DNA of 64,000 nt from Clostridiales bacterium (GTDB taxonomy: Bacteria; Bacillota; Clostridia; Peptostreptococcales; Acidaminobacteraceae), in assembly GCA_021107455.1 (NCBI GenBank), contig JAIOSU010000143.1:1-64000 (forward strand), given 5' to 3'. This document shows, in pieces, positions 51,397 through 61,545 of the stretch. The stretch's first letter is position 1; every line of letters begins with the position of its first letter. Made by a program: the position numbers and the translations under genes. Below the pieces are notes generated by a model that worked only from the letters and a program-made list of their open reading frames with translations, made no database searches and was not told the DNA's origin.

Positions 51397-53172
51397 ATGA
51401 AATTTTCGAAAAAAATCAAGTTGATCAGGGAACAAATGCGTTTTTCGGGCATTGATGCCTACATTGTCCCTTCAAGTGATCCACACGCAAGTGAGTATTT
51501 ACCCGAATATTACAAGACCAGGGAATGGGTTTCCGGTTTCAAAGGTTCCGCAGGAACACTCGTCATCACCCCAAAAAAATGTGCACTTTGGACCGATGGC
51601 CGATATTTCATCCAGGCAGAAAAAGAATTGGCGGATACAGATATTGTGATCATCAAAATGGGAATGCCATCAGAACCGACAATATCCCAGTGGCTCATCG
51701 CTGAACTCGATGATGATTTCAGTGTTGGTTTCAACGGACTACAGATGATGACAAGTGAAGTTCAAAGGCTTCAAAAACATCTGAAGCACAAAAATGTCAA
51801 AATAGATTTCACTTCCAACATCATTGACAAGATTTGGCTGGATAGACCTTATCTGCCTTCCGAAAAAATCTATATTCACGATGACGTTTACAATGGTGCA
51901 TCCTCTAGTGAGAAAATTCAAAGAATCAAAGATAAAATGAATGCACTTGGAGCAAGTAGCCATTTGATCACCAAACTTGATGACATCGCGTGGGTCCTCA
52001 ACCTCAGAGGCAACGACATCACCAACAATCCCTACTTTCTTTCTTATCTGTTCATTTCCAATGAAAAAGTGATCCTTTATGTGGATCCACTAAAACTCAA
52101 TAAAAAAATTATTGAGAAATTGCACAGCAACCAGATCAAAGTCAAGCTTTACGAAGATTTGCTCAAGGATCTCGGCGGACTCAAATGCCTCAAAGCCATC
52201 ATGCTGGATAAGTCCGCTACACCATACTTTATTTATAACAGTTTGGAAAATCGTTGCAAAGTGATTGACCACAGGAATCCAAGCACTGATTTCAAAGCAG
52301 TGAAAAACGATGTGGAACTGAAACATCTTGAAACGTGTTACATCGATGATGGCGTAGCTGTCGTAAAATTCCTAAATTGGTTGTCGAAAACAGGCACGGA
52401 AACTTTGACTGAAGTGGACATAGACACTAAGATCACCGCATTCCGCAGTGAAAATCCACTGATGCGAGGAAAAAGCTTTGATACCATTGCAGCTTATAGA
52501 GACCATGGTGCAATCATGCATTACAGAGCAACTGAGCAAAGTGCCTATACGATTGAACCAAAAGGATTGCTTCTGATTGACTCCGGTGCACAGTACTTGA
52601 ACGGAACAACAGATATCACCCGAACCGTTGCCATGGGTCCCCTTACCGAGGAGGAGAGAACCGACTTCACGTTGACTCTGAAGAGCATGCTTGCCCTCTC
52701 AAGAGCAGTATTCCTTGAAGGTGCAACAGGCACACATCTCGATACTATATCTCGCATGAACATGTGGGAACACGCAATGGATTACAAAAGCGGTACCGGA
52801 CACGGCATAGGATATTTCCTTGGCGTTCACGAAGGTCCTGGAAAAATCTCCATGAACCTTTCCGATGTACCACTCGCCCCAGGTATGGTGTTTTCCAATG
52901 AACCTGGTGTATACAGAAACGGCAAGCACGGCGTAAGACTTGAAAACATCATATATGTCATTCCGCATAAGGAAAATGAATTCGGTCGTTTTTTCAGATT
53001 TGAGACATTGACCATGTGTCCACTTGATATTGATGCAATCGATCTTGATATGATGACCAAAGTCGAAAAAGACCAGCTCAATGCTTATCATGAAAAAGTC
53101 AGAACCTTGCTATCCCCTAAGTTGAATGAAGAAGAAAAAAAATGGCTTGAAAATGCAACACGTGCCATCTAG
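51397..53172 (+). CDS. Xaa-Pro aminopeptidase (M24 aminopeptidase P family)
   Basis: LLIDSGAQYLNGTTDITRTVAMG, GTGHGIGYFLGVHEGPG, SNEPGVYRNGKHGVRLENI. Confidence 0.94.
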   Translation: MKFSKKIKLIREQMRFSGIDAYIVPSSDPHASEYLPEYYKTREWVSGFKGSAGTLVITPKKCALWTDGRYFIQAEKELADTDIVIIKMGMPSEPTISQWLIAELDDDFSVGFNGLQMMTSEVQRLQKHLKHKNVKIDFTSNIIDKIWLDRPYLPSEKIYIHDDVYNGASSSEKIQRIKDKMNALGASSHLITKLDDIAWVLNLRGNDITNNPYFLSYLFISNEKVILYVDPLKLNKKIIEKLHSNQIKVKLYEDLLKDLGGLKCLKAIMLDKSATPYFIYNSLENRCKVIDHRNPSTDFKAVKNDVELKHLETCYIDDGVAVVKFLNWLSKTGTETLTEVDIDTKITAFRSENPLMRGKSFDTIAAYRDHGAIMHYRATEQSAYTIEPKGLLLIDSGAQYLNGTTDITRTVAMGPLTEEERTDFTLTLKSMLALSRAVFLEGATGTHLDTISRMNMWEHAMDYKSGTGHGIGYFLGVHEGPGKISMNLSDVPLAPGMVFSNEPGVYRNGKHGVRLENIIYVIPHKENEFGRFFRFETLTMCPLDIDAIDLDMMTKVEKDQLNAYHEKVRTLLSPKLNEEEKKWLENATRAI

Positions 53173-53193
53173 AATAATTGACTATAATGAATT

Positions 53194-53232
53194 AAAGAGA
53201 CTCACAAAATCATCGATTTTGTTGAGTCTCTT
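53194..53232. terminator. Rho-independent terminator between convergent genes
   Basis: AAAGAGACTCACAAAATC-ATC-GATTTTGTTGAGTCTCTT. Confidence 0.85.
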
Positions 53233-53285
53233 ATCTTTTTCTTTTCCTATTCTCCCTGCCTTACCTGCTTCTTCCCTGCTCTTAA

Positions 53286-54533
53286 CTACTTCCCTATATC
53301 ATTTCTATAATACGCCTGATCGAAACTTATTTTACGAACAGCCTCATATGCGCCAGCTCTAGCCGATTCAAGATCATCACCTAGGCTTGTCACACCAAGC
53401 ACGCGCCCACCATTTGAAACGATATCACCATCTGACATCTTGGTCCCACAATGAAACACTGTCGCACCACTTACATTCTCAAGACCTCTGATGATTTTTC
53501 CTTTTTCATAGTTTTCCGGATAACCTCCTGATGACATGATCACACAAACCGCATTCTGATCAATCCAATCCAGTTCGATTTCATCAAGCTTTTGTGAGAT
53601 AATCGCTTCGAATATAACAATAAGGTCGTTTTTAAGTCTCGGGAGTGTGACTTCCGTTTCAGGATCACCAAATCTGACATTGTACTCCAGTACACGTATG
53701 TCATCTCCATCGATCATAATTCCGACGAACAATATGCCTTTGAACTCAATGCCATCCTTATGAATGCCGTCTATGAACGGCTGAAGAATAGTTCTATTTA
53801 TAGTGCCCATCATGGCATCATCAATCACGCGACTTGGAGAATAAGTGCCCATTCCGCCTGTATTGGGCCCCAAATCTCCATCCATGGCCTTTTTGTAATC
53901 TTGGGCGGCTTGCATTGGTAGCAGTGTCAATCCATCACAAAAACATAGAATTGAAGCCTCGACGCCTACTAAAAATTCCTCAATGACCACACATGCTCCA
54001 GCTTCACCGAACACGAGATCCTTCATCATATCATCAATTGCAGCTCTTGCCTCAATCTCATCGTTTGCAATGATAACGCCTTTGCCAGCCGCAAGACCAT
54101 CGGCTTTGATCACCACCGGAAACCCAAACTTTCCCAGTGCGCAGGTAGCCTCTTCATGTGAATTGTAAGTGCCATAAGCGGCTGTGGGGATACCATGTCT
54201 TGTCAGAAAAGCCTTTGTGAAATCCTTGCTTCCTTCAAACTGCGCCGCAACCTGATTAGGACCGATGATTTTAAGGCCTTCTGATTCAAATCGATCCACT
54301 ATTCCTAGAACGAGAGGGACTTCAGGACCTACAACCGTCAAATCAATGTTTTGGTCTTTCGCAAAAGTAAGCAAGGCATCAATGTCATCCACCGGGATAT
54401 CGATACACGTGGCAATCTCCATGATCCCCACATTGCCTGGTGCTGCAAAAATTTCAGGATTATGTGAGCTTTGATTCAATTTCCATGCGATGGCATGTTC
54501 TCTTCCACCACTTCCAACAATAAGTATTTTCAT
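53286..54533 (-). CDS. purD: Phosphoribosylamine-glycine ligase
   Basis: MKILIVGSGGREHAIAWKL, VVIKADGLAAGKGV, FGDPETEVTLPRL. Confidence 0.96.
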   Translation of the reverse strand: MKILIVGSGGREHAIAWKLNQSSHNPEIFAAPGNVGIMEIATCIDIPVDDIDALLTFAKDQNIDLTVVGPEVPLVLGIVDRFESEGLKIIGPNQVAAQFEGSKDFTKAFLTRHGIPTAAYGTYNSHEEATCALGKFGFPVVIKADGLAAGKGVIIANDEIEARAAIDDMMKDLVFGEAGACVVIEEFLVGVEASILCFCDGLTLLPMQAAQDYKKAMDGDLGPNTGGMGTYSPSRVIDDAMMGTINRTILQPFIDGIHKDGIEFKGILFVGIMIDGDDIRVLEYNVRFGDPETEVTLPRLKNDLIVIFEAIISQKLDEIELDWIDQNAVCVIMSSGGYPENYEKGKIIRGLENVSGATVFHCGTKMSDGDIVSNGGRVLGVTSLGDDLESARAGAYEAVRKISFDQAYYRNDIGK

Positions 54534-54557
54534 GCTTAGCCCCTTATAAATTATGGA

Positions 54558-56096
54558 TTAGTGTTTGAAATGTCTCATCCCTGTGAACACCATAGCAATG
54601 CCATACTTGTTGGCTTCATCGATGATGTCTTGGTCCTTCACTGAACCTCCGGGTTGAATAATTGCAGAAATTCCAGCCTCCGCAGCAGCTTTGATGGCAT
54701 CCGGAAAAGGAAAGAATGCATCCGATGCGAGGACTGCGCCTTTTGTCGAATAATTAGAATGTGCTATTGCGCCTTCTGCTGCCCACACTCTGCTGACTTG
54801 ACCTTGACCAAGTCCTAGAGTTTGTCCATCTTTAGTGATTACTATGCCATTGGATTTCACATGCTTGCAGACTTTCCAAGCGAACATGAGCTCCTCGATT
54901 TCATTTTTGGTCGGAATGCGTTCGGTTACACTTTTGAGCTCACCTTCGATGAGAACCTCATCGGTTTCTTGAACTAAAAGTCCTCCAAGTACTTTTTTCA
55001 GATCCAGTCTTGGTCGGTCCATTTTATCGCCAATGCCGCTAAGTTCAAGCAAGCGGATATTCTTTTTAAGTGAAAGTTTTTCAAATGCATCCTTCTCAAA
55101 TTCAGGAGCAATGACAATCTCAAGAAAGATTTCACTGAGTTTCTCTGCTGTCTTTAGATCAACAGCACTATTGAGAGCGACTACCCCTCCAAAGATAGAT
55201 TGTGGATCGCATCCATAAGCCTTCTCATAAGCATGAAGGATGTCGTAACCCACACCAACTCCACATGGAGCGGCATGTTTAACCGCCACTGCAGTTGGTT
55301 TCTCAAATTCTTTTATTAATGCGATTGCAGCATTGGCGTCATTGATGTTGTTGAACGAAAGCGCTTTGCCATGCAATTGCTTTGCTGCTGATAGTGTTGT
55401 TTCAGTGCCAAGAACTTCTTTATAAAATGCCGCCTTTTGATGTGGATTCTCACCATAGCGCATATCTTCAACTTTTTCATAAGTGAGTGTCAAAAGACTT
55501 GGGAAAGCATCTTTGTCCGCTTTCTCCCTCAAATACGAAGCAATCATCGCATCATAATTTGCAGTATGTTCAAATACTTTGAGCGCTAAATCATATCTGA
55601 GTTCATAGGTCACTTCGTTGTTTTTCAGTGCCTCATAAACCCTGTCATAATCCGCAGGATCGACAATCACCAGTACATCCCTGTGATTTTTTGCCGCTGA
55701 TCTAAGCATGGTCGGTCCGCCGATGTCTATATTTTCAATCGCTTCTTCAAGCGCTACATTCGATTTTGAAATGGTTTCCTTGAAAGGATAAAGGTTGATC
55801 GCTACAATATCGATGGTCTCAATATTGAGTTTTTCCAGTTGTTCCATATGGGAAGGATTATCTCTCATAGCAAGTATCCCTGCATGTACAGAAGGATGAA
55901 GTGTCTTGACACGACCATCCAAACATTCCGGAAACTCAGTGATGCGCGATATGTTGATCGCATCCACGCCCGCATCCAAGATAGTCTTTTCAGTACCACC
56001 TGTTGAAATAATCGATACTCCTAATTCAGATAGTTTTTTTGCAAAATCCACAATCCCTGTTTTATCAGAAACACTGATGAGTGCTCTAAGATTCAT
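54558..56096 (-). CDS. purH: Bifunctional AICAR formyltransferase/IMP cyclohydrolase
   Basis: [62 protein letters not shown]. Confidence 0.96.
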   Translation of the reverse strand: MNLRALISVSDKTGIVDFAKKLSELGVSIISTGGTEKTILDAGVDAINISRITEFPECLDGRVKTLHPSVHAGILAMRDNPSHMEQLEKLNIETIDIVAINLYPFKETISKSNVALEEAIENIDIGGPTMLRSAAKNHRDVLVIVDPADYDRVYEALKNNEVTYELRYDLALKVFEHTANYDAMIASYLREKADKDAFPSLLTLTYEKVEDMRYGENPHQKAAFYKEVLGTETTLSAAKQLHGKALSFNNINDANAAIALIKEFEKPTAVAVKHAAPCGVGVGYDILHAYEKAYGCDPQSIFGGVVALNSAVDLKTAEKLSEIFLEIVIAPEFEKDAFEKLSLKKNIRLLELSGIGDKMDRPRLDLKKVLGGLLVQETDEVLIEGELKSVTERIPTKNEIEELMFAWKVCKHVKSNGIVITKDGQTLGLGQGQVSRVWAAEGAIAHSNYSTKGAVLASDAFFPFPDAIKAAAEAGISAIIQPGGSVKDQDIIDEANKYGIAMVFTGMRHFKH

Positions 56097-56694
56097 ATCC
56101 GCCTCCAAAATTATTTATAAGATCTTTAAGTACTTTGACCAGTAGTTCGTGTTCGTATGCCAGCACACGCTTTGATAGGATTTCAGCAGTATCGCTTTCT
56201 TGAACCTGAATCTCTACCTGGTCAATCACCCTTCCTGTGTCCACTCCCTCATCCACGTAATGAACCGTCACTCCTGTGACAGCATCTCCACTCGAAATCA
56301 CCGATTCATGCACTTTTATGCCGTAAAAGCCTTTACCTGAGTGTCTGGGGATAAGCGATGGGTGAACGTTTATGATTCTGTCTTTGAATGCAGCAATGAC
56401 ACTAGAAGGCAATATATTGAGATACCCCGCCAATACCACAAGATCAATCCTCTCACTCACAAGCAAATTCAGAAGTGCGTTTTCACGCTCAATTTCATCG
56501 GGATAGTTGCCGATCCCGATATAATATGCTGGAACTCCAGCAGCCTCAGCCCTGTTAAGTCCAAATGCCTGTTTGCGATTAGACACCACACACGCGACCT
56601 TAAGATCCAGTTCACCGGTTTTGACAGCATCGAGGATGGACTGTAGATTGGTGCCACCACCTGAAATAAGAACCGCGATTCTTACTTTTGACAT
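56086..56694 (-). CDS. purN: Phosphoribosylglycinamide formyltransferase
   Basis: [26 protein letters not shown] (as [18 protein letters not shown]), [17 protein letters not shown]. Confidence 0.95.
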   Translation of the reverse strand: MSKVRIAVLISGGGTNLQSILDAVKTGELDLKVACVVSNRKQAFGLNRAEAAGVPAYYIGIGNYPDEIERENALLNLLVSERIDLVVLAGYLNILPSSVIAAFKDRIINVHPSLIPRHSGKGFYGIKVHESVISSGDAVTGVTVHYVDEGVDTGRVIDQVEIQVQESDTAEILSKRVLAYEHELLVKVLKDLINNFGGGYES

Positions 56695-57719
56695 AATATG
56701 ACCCCTTCATCACTTTTGACAATACTGCCGATCACAGAACAAACCTCTCCATTTGATTCCAGTGATTGAATGGTCATATCCACTTCGTCAGGACTGACCA
56801 CCACTATAAATCCGATGCCCATATTGAAGGTTCCAAACATATCTTCAACTGAGATGTCTCCTTTTTCTTGCATTACTTTAAAAATAGGAAGAGGCGTCCA
56901 GGCATTGAGATTGATTTCTGCAGAAAGTCCCTCTTGAAGGATTCTAGGAATATTCTCGTAAAATCCCCCTCCAGTCATGTGCACAGCACCCTTCACATTG
57001 ACTTTTTCAAACAAATCGAGCATGGATTTCACATAGATTCTCGTAGGTGTCAAAAGTGACTCTCCGAGTGTTTCACCAAGCTCATCGATGTAGTCGTTCA
57101 CACCAAGTCCCATACGCTCGAAAAACAACTTTCTCACCAGTGAGAAACCATTGGAATGTACCCCACTTGAACCAATTCCGATTACTACATCTCCGGGATT
57201 GATATCTTTTCCTGAGATGATTTTTGATTCTTCAACTACACCGACTGCAAAACCAGCCATGTCATATTCACCATCGCTGTAAAAACCAGGCATCTCAGCG
57301 GTTTCCCCGCCAAGAAGCGGCATCTTTGAAAGCTTGCAACCATCTGTGATTCCTTTTACTAGCTCAGCAGCTTTTTCAGCTTTAAGTTTGCCCGTGGCTA
57401 GATAATCCAGAAAAAACAACGGAGTGGCACCTTGGCAAAGGATATCATTCACACACATAGCCACAAGATCTTGTCCCACAGTGTCATGACGGTCCATCAT
57501 GAAAGCGATCTTCAGTTTTGTACCAACGCCATCGGTTCCTGCCACCAGAACAGGATTTTCAAATTTTCCGCTCAATCTCAACAATCCACCGAAACTGCCA
57601 AGATCACCGATCACATCCTCATTGAAAGTTTCCTTGACATGCTTTTTCATAAGTTCAACTGCTTTTGCGCCTTCTTTTACATCGACTCCCGCAGAAGCAT
57701 ATGTTAATTTGTCATCCAT
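56682..57719 (-). CDS. purM: Phosphoribosylformylglycinamidine cyclo-ligase
   Basis: YASAGVDVKEGAKAVELMK, GTDGVGTKLKIAF, GGETAEMPGFY, HMTGGGFYENIPRIL. Confidence 0.96.
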   Translation of the reverse strand: MDDKLTYASAGVDVKEGAKAVELMKKHVKETFNEDVIGDLGSFGGLLRLSGKFENPVLVAGTDGVGTKLKIAFMMDRHDTVGQDLVAMCVNDILCQGATPLFFLDYLATGKLKAEKAAELVKGITDGCKLSKMPLLGGETAEMPGFYSDGEYDMAGFAVGVVEESKIISGKDINPGDVVIGIGSSGVHSNGFSLVRKLFFERMGLGVNDYIDELGETLGESLLTPTRIYVKSMLDLFEKVNVKGAVHMTGGGFYENIPRILQEGLSAEINLNAWTPLPIFKVMQEKGDISVEDMFGTFNMGIGFIVVVSPDEVDMTIQSLESNGEVCSVIGSIVKSDEGVILCQK

Positions 57720-57738
57720 TATTTCATTCTCCTTATGA

Positions 57739-59151
57739 TTACTCAAATCTCAATTTGTCAGCACTTTCTGGAACTTCCATAGGATAATCGCCATCAAAAC
57801 ACGCAGTACATAGTTCACATTTTGGAAGTCCGATCCCCTGTACCAAACCTTCTGCACTCAAGTAAGCAAGACTATCTGCACCGATCATTTCTCTGATTTC
57901 TTCAACCGTTTTGATTGCACCAATCAGGTGTTGACGGTTTGGTGTGTCGATACCAAAATAACAAGAATGAGTCACTGGAGGCGAGCACACTCTGATGTGT
58001 ACTTCTTTTGCTCCAGCGTCTTTAAGAGTCTTGACGAGTTTTGCACTCGTTGTCCCTCTCACGATAGAGTCATCTATAAGGATCAATCGTTTACCGTTAA
58101 TGTTGTCCTTCATAGCGTTAAGTTTGAGTCTAACAGCAAGTTCTCTCGATTTTTGATCAGGCTGGATGAATGTTCTACCCATGTATTTGTTCTTGATCAA
58201 GCCCACATCAAATGGAATTCCTGATTCTTCAGCGTATCCGATTGCTGCAGCTGTACCCGAATCCGGAACGGCAATAACCATATCAGCATCCACGGGATTC
58301 TCTCTAGCCAGGATCTTGCCGGCTTCTTTTCTTGTCACAAATACATTTCTGCCGTCGATGATGCTGTCTGGTCTGGCAAAATAGACATATTCAAAGGAAC
58401 AAACCGCTTTTCTGCAATTTTCTGCAAATCGCATACTCTCGACTCCGTTTGAGTCAATAATCACGACTTCACCAGGTTCGATATCTCTAACAAACTCTGC
58501 ACCTACTACATCGTGGGCACAAGTTTCAGACGCGAGCACATAACCCCCGTCTATTTTTGCAAGTGATAAAGGTCTGAGTCCATTTCTGTCTCTGACACCA
58601 ATCAGCATGTTGTCTATAATGATCACCAGTGCAAATGAACCTTTGATTTCCTTTACCGATTCAATGACTGCTTCTTTCATACCCATATGGTAATTACGTG
58701 CTATAAGGTTTGCAATGACTTCAGTATCGATTGACGTCTGGAAGATTGAACCCTCATCTTCAAGTTTCTCTCTGATTTCTCCTGCATTCACCAGATTGCC
58801 ATTGTGAGCAAGTGCAATGCTACCACCTTTGTATCTGACCACAAGGGGTTGGGCGTTTGAGACATAGCTTTCTCCAGTAGTCGAATAACGCACATGTCCG
58901 ATACCGATATCAGCAGGCAGCCTATCCAGGATTTCGTTGCTGAACACTTCCTGAACCAAACCCATTTCTTTGTAATATTGCATCTTATTATCTTTGAGCA
59001 CTGCGATTCCAGCGCTTTCTTGTCCTCTATGCTGTAGGGCGATTAGTCCATAACAGACCATTTGTGAAATAAGAGGCACCCCAGGTGCATGGATACCAAT
59101 GACACCGCATTCTTCATGCAATTTGTCTGAGCCGTGAAATACTTCCATCAT
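57739..59151 (-). CDS. purF: Amidophosphoribosyltransferase
   Basis: ECGVIGIH (propeptide/catalytic Cys), LQHRGQESAGIAV, LIDDSIVRGTTSAKLV. Confidence 0.96.
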   Translation of the reverse strand: MMEVFHGSDKLHEECGVIGIHAPGVPLISQMVCYGLIALQHRGQESAGIAVLKDNKMQYYKEMGLVQEVFSNEILDRLPADIGIGHVRYSTTGESYVSNAQPLVVRYKGGSIALAHNGNLVNAGEIREKLEDEGSIFQTSIDTEVIANLIARNYHMGMKEAVIESVKEIKGSFALVIIIDNMLIGVRDRNGLRPLSLAKIDGGYVLASETCAHDVVGAEFVRDIEPGEVVIIDSNGVESMRFAENCRKAVCSFEYVYFARPDSIIDGRNVFVTRKEAGKILARENPVDADMVIAVPDSGTAAAIGYAEESGIPFDVGLIKNKYMGRTFIQPDQKSRELAVRLKLNAMKDNINGKRLILIDDSIVRGTTSAKLVKTLKDAGAKEVHIRVCSPPVTHSCYFGIDTPNRQHLIGAIKTVEEIREMIGADSLAYLSAEGLVQGIGLPKCELCTACFDGDYPMEVPESADKLRFE

Positions 59152-59166
59152 TAATCCTCCAGTCCG

Positions 59167-59871
59167 TTATTTTTGAACTCTTCCAAGTACTTCCTGATAT
59201 ACAGATTCCACGTCACCAAGATCTCTTCTGAAACGGTCTTTGTCCATCTTTTTGTCTGTTTTTGCGTCCCACAGTCTACAAGTGTCAGGAGATATTTCAT
59301 CAGCCAATATCACATTGCCGTCGTAAATTCCGAATTCTAATTTAAAGTCGATGAGTTTCAAATCTCTTTCTATAAAAAACTTTTGAAGCAAAGTGTTAAT
59401 TTTAAGGGCATAACTTTTTACCGTCTCTACCTGCTCTTTGGTTGCATATCCCATTGCAGCAATATGATAATCGTTGATCATAGGATCGCCAAGTTCATCG
59501 TTTTTATAACAAAACTCAAGGACGGTTTCTTTCATGATGACGCCCTCCTCAAGACCTAGTCTTTTTGCGAGTGAACCCGCCGCCACATTTCTTACGATAA
59601 CTTCAAGTGGTAGGATTTCCACTGCTTTGACCACTTGCTCGCGATCGCTTAGGAGCCCTTCGAAATGAGTCGGAATGCCTTCCAGTTCAAGCATTTGAAA
59701 TAAAAGAGCACTCATCTTGTTGTTGACGATCCCTTTATCCAAAATCTGACCTTTCTTCTCGCCGTTGAAAGCTGTGGCGTCATCCTTATACTCTATCCAA
59801 TAACGATCTTTAACATCAGTCTTATATACTCTTTTCGCTTTTCCCTCGTATAACATTTCCAGCTTGTTCAT
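59167..59871 (-). CDS. purC: Phosphoribosylaminoimidazole-succinocarboxamide synthase
   Basis: [55 protein letters not shown]. Confidence 0.96.
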   Translation of the reverse strand: MNKLEMLYEGKAKRVYKTDVKDRYWIEYKDDATAFNGEKKGQILDKGIVNNKMSALLFQMLELEGIPTHFEGLLSDREQVVKAVEILPLEVIVRNVAAGSLAKRLGLEEGVIMKETVLEFCYKNDELGDPMINDYHIAAMGYATKEQVETVKSYALKINTLLQKFFIERDLKLIDFKLEFGIYDGNVILADEISPDTCRLWDAKTDKKMDKDRFRRDLGDVESVYQEVLGRVQK

Positions 59872-59880
59872 CATGGCCTC

Positions 59881-60366
59881 CTAGTATTTGGATTGAATCG
59901 CTTGGTCTTTTTCAAGAACCTTCTCTGACATACTTTTCTTATAAGCGTGCATTTTGACTCGTAATTCAGGATATTTGATCGATAACATCTGTACCGCCAA
60001 AAGTGCAGCATTTTCCGCACCGTTGATCGCTACAGTCGCTACAGGGATTCCACTTGGCATCTGAACGATTGAAAGTAGAGAATCCAGTCCATCAAGTGTT
60101 GATGATTGGATGGGTAAGCCTATAACCGGTAAAACAGTGACACCTGCGATGACACCTGGTAGGTGAGCTGCTTTTCCCGCAGCACCAATGATGACTTCCA
60201 CTCCCCTTGCTTCAGCACCGATAGCATACTCAATGGCCAGGTGTGGGGTTCTGTGTGCCGAAAGTACACGAGCCTCGACTTCCACTCCAAATTCTTTCAG
60301 AATATTGATGCTTTTTTCAACAATCGGGAAATCTGAATCACTTCCCATTAAAATCGAAACTTTCAT
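59881..60366 (-). CDS. purE: N5-CAIR mutase
   Basis: MKVSILMGSDSDFPIVEKS, VLSAHRTPHLAIEYA, GAAGKAAHLPGVIAGVTVLPVIGLPIQSS. Confidence 0.96.
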   Translation of the reverse strand: MKVSILMGSDSDFPIVEKSINILKEFGVEVEARVLSAHRTPHLAIEYAIGAEARGVEVIIGAAGKAAHLPGVIAGVTVLPVIGLPIQSSTLDGLDSLLSIVQMPSGIPVATVAINGAENAALLAVQMLSIKYPELRVKMHAYKKSMSEKVLEKDQAIQSKY

Positions 60367-60514
60367 AAAACCTCCATAAATCCGAATTATATTCTGGACT
60401 TTCACTATTTTATTCGTCTATATCCATGATAACGAAGATTTTATACACCGTCAAGGTCTTACGAACAATTTTATATCAAATTAAATTAATATTCAGAAAA
60501 AATTAATAAATAAA

Positions 60515-60542
60515 AAAGCCGAGGTCCATATGAACCCGGCAT
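60515..60542 (-). terminator. Rho-independent terminator after galM
   Basis: Minus strand GCCGGGTTCATATGGACCTCGGCTTTTTT. Confidence 0.8.
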
Positions 60543-60549
60543 CTATAAC

Positions 60550-61542
60550 TTACTCAAAAATATACTCTGTAAAATGATTATACTCTTCATCAGGATGTAG
60601 CATGTGAACCACATTTGGATAGTGCTGCATCTCAAAACATATGCCTTCATGATTCTTGTAACCGATGTTGTTGGTATAGACGACCACACAAGGCTGATTG
60701 CTGTTTATGGTCAACTTTCTTCCACTCATTCCATCTTCCAAAATCACAGAAGGTTGATCCAGATCAGACTTGATATTGAGATCAAAAGGATGATCCAGTC
60801 CATTAGGAGGCTTTGCAAACACTTCGGATAATTTCTTTGGAACTCTAAAATCAAACGGGGTCCCAACAACAGATTCGGAGTCACTTACAGGGATTCCGTT
60901 TTCCTGAAGAGGTCTATAAGCCATGGCATTGATGAACAAAATATGATCATCGAGTTTGATGCCACAATCCCCTGTTAAATTGAAATAATTATGATGAGCC
61001 ATATTCAAATGACACATCTGATCCGTGGTTGCTTTGAATGAAACGGACAATCGATTGTCCTCATGTAGCCTGAAATGGGCATAAATCTCCATATTGCCAG
61101 GAAATCCTCCCGTCATGTGCTTATGGCTATGAAAAAGAGAAACTCCACAATAATTCATTTCCACACTTCTCTCTCTGATCTCCCAGAGCTGTTTATGAAA
61201 ACCAGTGTTTCCACCGTGCAGATTTGCATCACCATTGTTCTTTTCCAGTTCAAAACCGGTACCCTCCAGATTGAGCTTAGCATTTTCAATGCGGCCCGCA
61301 CTTGGTCCTATGACGGTGTTTAAATAAAGTGGATTGACCAGCATACTTTTCGGATCATCGTAATTCAGTAAAATATTGCCAACCTTGCCGTCTCGATCCG
61401 GAACATTGATTGAAATCATGGTACAGCCATAATTTAATATTTGAACCGACATTTGGCCATTATCGAGAGTTATGCAGTCGACTTCGAGATCCAATAGTTC
61501 ACTGAATGGTTCGTGTTTTGAAATTTCAACGCGCATATCCAC
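60550..61542 (-). CDS. galM: Aldose 1-epimerase
   Basis: IGPSAGRIENAKLNLEG, NLHGGNTGFHKQLW, NMAHHNYFNLTGD; gal gene context. Confidence 0.92.
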   Translation of the reverse strand: MDMRVEISKHEPFSELLDLEVDCITLDNGQMSVQILNYGCTMISINVPDRDGKVGNILLNYDDPKSMLVNPLYLNTVIGPSAGRIENAKLNLEGTGFELEKNNGDANLHGGNTGFHKQLWEIRERSVEMNYCGVSLFHSHKHMTGGFPGNMEIYAHFRLHEDNRLSVSFKATTDQMCHLNMAHHNYFNLTGDCGIKLDDHILFINAMAYRPLQENGIPVSDSESVVGTPFDFRVPKKLSEVFAKPPNGLDHPFDLNIKSDLDQPSVILEDGMSGRKLTINSNQPCVVVYTNNIGYKNHEGICFEMQHYPNVVHMLHPDEEYNHFTEYIFE

Positions 61543-61545
61543 CTC

